From: DATGMS01 sp040905145
GTDB lineage: Bacteria > Bacteroidota > Bacteroidia > Cytophagales > Cyclobacteriaceae
DNA length: 64,000 bases
Reading direction: 5' to 3'
NCBI GenBank assembly: GCA_040905145.1
Contig: JBBDSC010000231.1
Span: 7,181-71,180, forward strand
Shown here: positions 61,427 through 64,000 of the stretch, piece by piece
Layout of the letters: every line of letters begins with the position of its first letter
Position numbering within the stretch: position 1 is the first letter of the stretch
Made by a program: the position numbers and the translations under genes
The notes under the pieces: generated by a model
The model's input: only the letters and a program-made list of their open reading frames with translations
Database searches by the model: none
What the model was told of the DNA's origin: nothing

Positions 61427-62470
61427 ATGAACAGTAAACTGATAAAGAAGTTTTTCAGAAAAGAATGTACTCCTGAAGAGGCGAAACAGGTGCTGGAATG
61501 GTTCAGTCGCCAAGGAGTGCAGCCTTGGCAGGAAGATGATCAACTTGCTTTTTGGGAAGAGGCAGAAAAAGATAAACATGATCCTCAGTTTGCTCATGAT
61601 CCTAAGGAATTGCTGGGATTGATCCATCAACAGATGGGTCAAAGGCCTGCAGTCCCTTCTGACATGAAGCGCAATAGACCGTTAATAAACCTTTCAGATT
61701 CGTGGGCATATACCTTGAAGGTGGCTGCCGTTCTTTTTATTCCCTTTATTTTCACCTGGCTCTTTTTGCATTTTACTCAAACTGAACAGGCTATTAAACC
61801 ACCAAGTGTAGTTACTATTGAGACATCCGCCGGTATGAAGCGTACTAAAATGTTACCGGATGGCTCAAAGGTAGTGCTTAATTCCCGTAGCACTATCTCT
61901 TATTCTACAGGTTTCAGCGAGAGTAGGCGGGAAGTAATACTGGTGGGGGAAGCTTTTTTTGAAGTGGCCAAAGATTCATTACGTCCTTTCACTGTGCATT
62001 CGGGAAACCTCTCGACAACTGCTTTAGGCACTTCTTTTAATATTAACTACCGGCCTTCAAGGGCCATAACTGAGGTATCACTGGCAACGGGGACAGTGCA
62101 GGTAGCAACAAAAGATAAAACCAGTGATCTGAAAGCGACAAAATTGCAACCTGGAGAGCGGTTAAACTATGATATAAAAGAAGCCTCCTTCAATACTGAT
62201 CATTTTGATGCACTGGAAACATTGGCCTGGAAAGAAGGCCTCCTGTACTTTAAAAAAGCGGGTATAGAGCAGGTTGTTCAAAGGCTGGAAGACTGGTATG
62301 GTGTGGAGATAGCCCTTGAAGGAAATACAGGTAAAGTGAAAGTTCAGGACTGGACTTACACAGGTATGTATGAAAATCAAAGCCTGGAAAATGTGCTTAC
62401 CGGGATAAGTTATGTGAAGGATTTTTCCTTTGAGATGAACGGGAAAAACATAAAACTGATATTCAATTAA
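61427..62470 (+). CDS. FecR-type anti-sigma factor
   Basis: A 347-residue membrane regulator. The N-terminal cytoplasmic part (KLIKKFFRKECTPEEAKQVLEWFSR) binds the sigma factor; one membrane helix follows (about 88-107); the periplasmic part has the FecR domain (about 120-240, TSAGMKRTKMLPDGSKVVLNSRSTI) and a C-terminal DUF4974-type domain (WKEGLLYFKKAGIEQVVQRLEDWYGV). I start it at ATG 61427; a GTG 51 bases upstream would add 17 odd residues and is rejected. It passes the SusC/STN signal to the ECF sigma encoded before it. Confidence 0.94.
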   Translation: MNSKLIKKFFRKECTPEEAKQVLEWFSRQGVQPWQEDDQLAFWEEAEKDKHDPQFAHDPKELLGLIHQQMGQRPAVPSDMKRNRPLINLSDSWAYTLKVAAVLFIPFIFTWLFLHFTQTEQAIKPPSVVTIETSAGMKRTKMLPDGSKVVLNSRSTISYSTGFSESRREVILVGEAFFEVAKDSLRPFTVHSGNLSTTALGTSFNINYRPSRAITEVSLATGTVQVATKDKTSDLKATKLQPGERLNYDIKEASFNTDHFDALETLAWKEGLLYFKKAGIEQVVQRLEDWYGVEIALEGNTGKVKVQDWTYTGMYENQSLENVLTGISYVKDFSFEMNGKNIKLIFN

Positions 62471-62483
62471 AAATTACAAATGT

Positions 62484-64000
62484 ATGAAAAAAAATGATTT
62501 ACTAAGACTACTTATCATGACCGGCAAATATTTATGCTATGGATTCATGATACAGCTTTTCACCTTTACGGTATTGTTTGCCACAGATGGCGTGGCACAG
62601 TACAAAAGTGTGAAAGACGTACACATTACTTTAAATATCACGAATGCAACCCTTGTAGAGGCAATACAAGCGATTGAATCCAAAACCTCTTTTAAGTTTA
62701 CTTATGAGGAGAAAGATCTGGTTGGCCGGCATGGCATCACCGTTCAGGCAGACAACCAAACAGTGGAGCAGGTACTTATGGATATTGGCAGAACAGCCAG
62801 GGTCGAGTTCAAGCAGGTGAATGACAACATTCATGTAAAGCCGGTAACGGAAAGAAAAAAACAAGAGATCATTGAAATCTCTCAAGTCATTCAAGTAACA
62901 GGTACAGTCACCTCATCCTCTGATGGGTTGGGCATACCCGGAGCCAATATAGTGGCAAAGGGCACCGCCACGGGCACGGTCACTGATGTTGAAGGTAACT
63001 ATAGTTTCAATGTGCCTAATGAAGACGACATTTTGGTATTTTCATCGATCGGTTATGCGACACAGGAAGTTGCTGTAAATGGGAGAGCCGTGATTGATGT
63101 AATTTTGGAGGAAGATATGCAGGGGCTGGATGAAGTGGTGGTGGTGGGATATGGAACCCAGAAAAAGACGTCCTTGACTTCTGCTGTTTCTACTGTAGAC
63201 GGAAAAGATATGCAATCCGTGCCTGTTGCCAATCCCAATAATGCGTTGGGGGGAAGAGTCACCGGAGCGATCGTAAGACAAAACAGCGGAGAGCCTGGTA
63301 ATGATGCAGCTACAATCAATATTCGTGGTATAGGAACACTGGGTAATTCTGATCCTCTGGTGGTAGTGGATGGAGTATATCGTGATCTTGCCTCACTTAA
63401 CCCTTATGAAATAGAGTCCATTACCGTACTCAAAGATGCCGCATCAGTAGCTCCTTACGGTGTAAGAGGAGCCAATGGGGTTATTCTGGTTACTACCAAG
63501 CGTGGAGCTGCTGGCAAACTTACATTTTCTTACAATGGCAATGTAGGATTACAGACTCCCACCGCGATGCCAAATGTCCTTAGCTCTTATGAGTATGCAA
63601 AATTAAAGAATGTGGCCAACCAAAACGTGGGTCAAAATCCCTCCTATAATGAAGAAGACCTTCAGAAATTCAGGGATGGATCCAGTCCGGACCGTTATCC
63701 GAATACCAATTTATTTGACATGTTACTGGAGCCAAGTCTTATGACCCAGCACAACCTTTCACTATCCGGTGGAACGGACAAAGTAAAGGCTTTTTTCCTG
63801 CTTGGATATCTTGACCAGAAATCCAACTGGGGAAATGCGACCAGGTTTAAGAAATACAACCTGAGGACTAACGTAGATTTTAATATTTCAGAAAACACGA
63901 ATGTTTCATTCGATTTTTCTTCAAGAGTACGAGATGCTACTTTCCCAGGCATAGGAGCTGATAATGTCATGATTGGTTTTTATAGGATCAATCCTACCAA
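62484..64000 (+). CDS. SusC/RagA TonB-linked outer-membrane transporter with STN domain, N-terminal part
   Basis: The gene begins with ATG at 62484, 13 bp after the FecR stop, and runs off the right end with about 505 residues visible. A signal peptide (ending VAQ, about residue 40) is followed by a secretin/TonB N-terminal STN domain (about 45-120), a carboxypeptidase-D-like domain (about 135-215, IPGANIVAKGTATGTVTDVEG), a TonB-box-like DEVVVVGYGTQKKTS and the plug (MQSVP .. VVVDGVYRDLA .. DAASVAPYGVRGANG). The STN domain is the periplasmic signal sensor that contacts FecR, so this transporter is probably induced by its own ligand. The SusD partner should lie past the right edge. Confidence 0.95.
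   Translation, partial: MKKNDLLRLLIMTGKYLCYGFMIQLFTFTVLFATDGVAQYKSVKDVHITLNITNATLVEAIQAIESKTSFKFTYEEKDLVGRHGITVQADNQTVEQVLMDIGRTARVEFKQVNDNIHVKPVTERKKQEIIEISQVIQVTGTVTSSSDGLGIPGANIVAKGTATGTVTDVEGNYSFNVPNEDDILVFSSIGYATQEVAVNGRAVIDVILEEDMQGLDEVVVVGYGTQKKTSLTSAVSTVDGKDMQSVPVANPNNALGGRVTGAIVRQNSGEPGNDAATINIRGIGTLGNSDPLVVVDGVYRDLASLNPYEIESITVLKDAASVAPYGVRGANGVILVTTKRGAAGKLTFSYNGNVGLQTPTAMPNVLSSYEYAKLKNVANQNVGQNPSYNEEDLQKFRDGSSPDRYPNTNLFDMLLEPSLMTQHNLSLSGGTDKVKAFFLLGYLDQKSNWGNATRFKKYNLRTNVDFNISENTNVSFDFSSRVRDATFPGIGADNVMIGFYRINPT

Noticed and set aside
62480..62497. An ATG at 62480 before the SusC gene
   Set aside because: It meets TGA after five codons; the ATG at 62484 gives the full signal peptide and STN domain.

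Overview
The window reads as a chromosomal segment of a Bacteroidota bacterium, most likely a marine or saline member of the Cytophagales (Cyclobacteriaceae-like). The evidence is two SusC/RagA TonB-dependent transporters, an ECF sigma/FecR anti-sigma pair, a type IX secretion (T9SS) cargo with a CHU_C-type C-terminal domain beside a PorP/SprF partner, an IPExxxVDY protein, GSCFA and YfhO proteins, two S1 sulfatases, and one complete TTTG-N19-TAnnTTTG promoter. This taxonomic reading is inference from gene content. I saw no rRNA, tRNA, CRISPR array, insertion sequence or prophage gene.

Layout. 1-6.3 kb (minus): start of a SusC, two sulfatases 4 bp apart, and a cation/proton antiporter with a tandem universal stress protein. 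6.5-14 kb: a small Cys-rich protein, a membrane metallophosphoesterase, a prolyl-oligopeptidase-family peptidase, a SulP transporter plus beta-carbonic anhydrase operon (probable bicarbonate handling), a small membrane protein and MscL. 14-20 kb: three outer-membrane beta-barrel genes (helix-hairpin-helix protein, PorV/PorQ-like, POTRA/Omp85-like), then yidD and lgt converging with overlapping 3' ends. 20-26 kb: nadE, rnc, fabF and acpP on minus, and the IPExxxVDY gene with pyk on plus. 26.4-32.5 kb: a five-gene minus operon (REC-Hpt, REC, small conserved protein, PhnP-like MBL hydrolase, NFACT/RqcH-like factor), then miaA, a small membrane protein and pfkA.

32.8-39.5 kb: surface glycan genes (GT4 glycosyltransferase, DegT aminotransferase, Wzx-type flippase, YfhO). 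39.6-50.2 kb (minus): PorP/SprF and a 1251-residue T9SS cargo with a strong promoter, then a GSCFA-YyaL-PriA operon. 50.5-55.5 kb: a decayed aspartyl-protease gene, two small unknown genes, a zinc dehydrogenase, a CNNM/CBS membrane protein and a DEAD-box-type helicase with a DEFD motif II. 55.7-60.4 kb: FAD oxidoreductase, membrane 4Fe-4S protein and a processive GT2, all on plus. 60.7-64 kb: ECF sigma, FecR and an STN-domain SusC, a trans-envelope signalling module that runs off the right end.

Most of the sequence is core and envelope biology. The points most worth a second look are the redox-plus-GT2 gene set (55.7-60.4 kb), the orphan phosphorelay proteins packed with an RqcH-like factor (26.4-30.2 kb), a family of dispersed intergenic word repeats (26.2, 32.6, 55.5 and 57.1 kb), the aspartyl-protease pseudogene at 50.6 kb and frequent TTG starts. 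I did not find a clear undescribed defence or mobile system.
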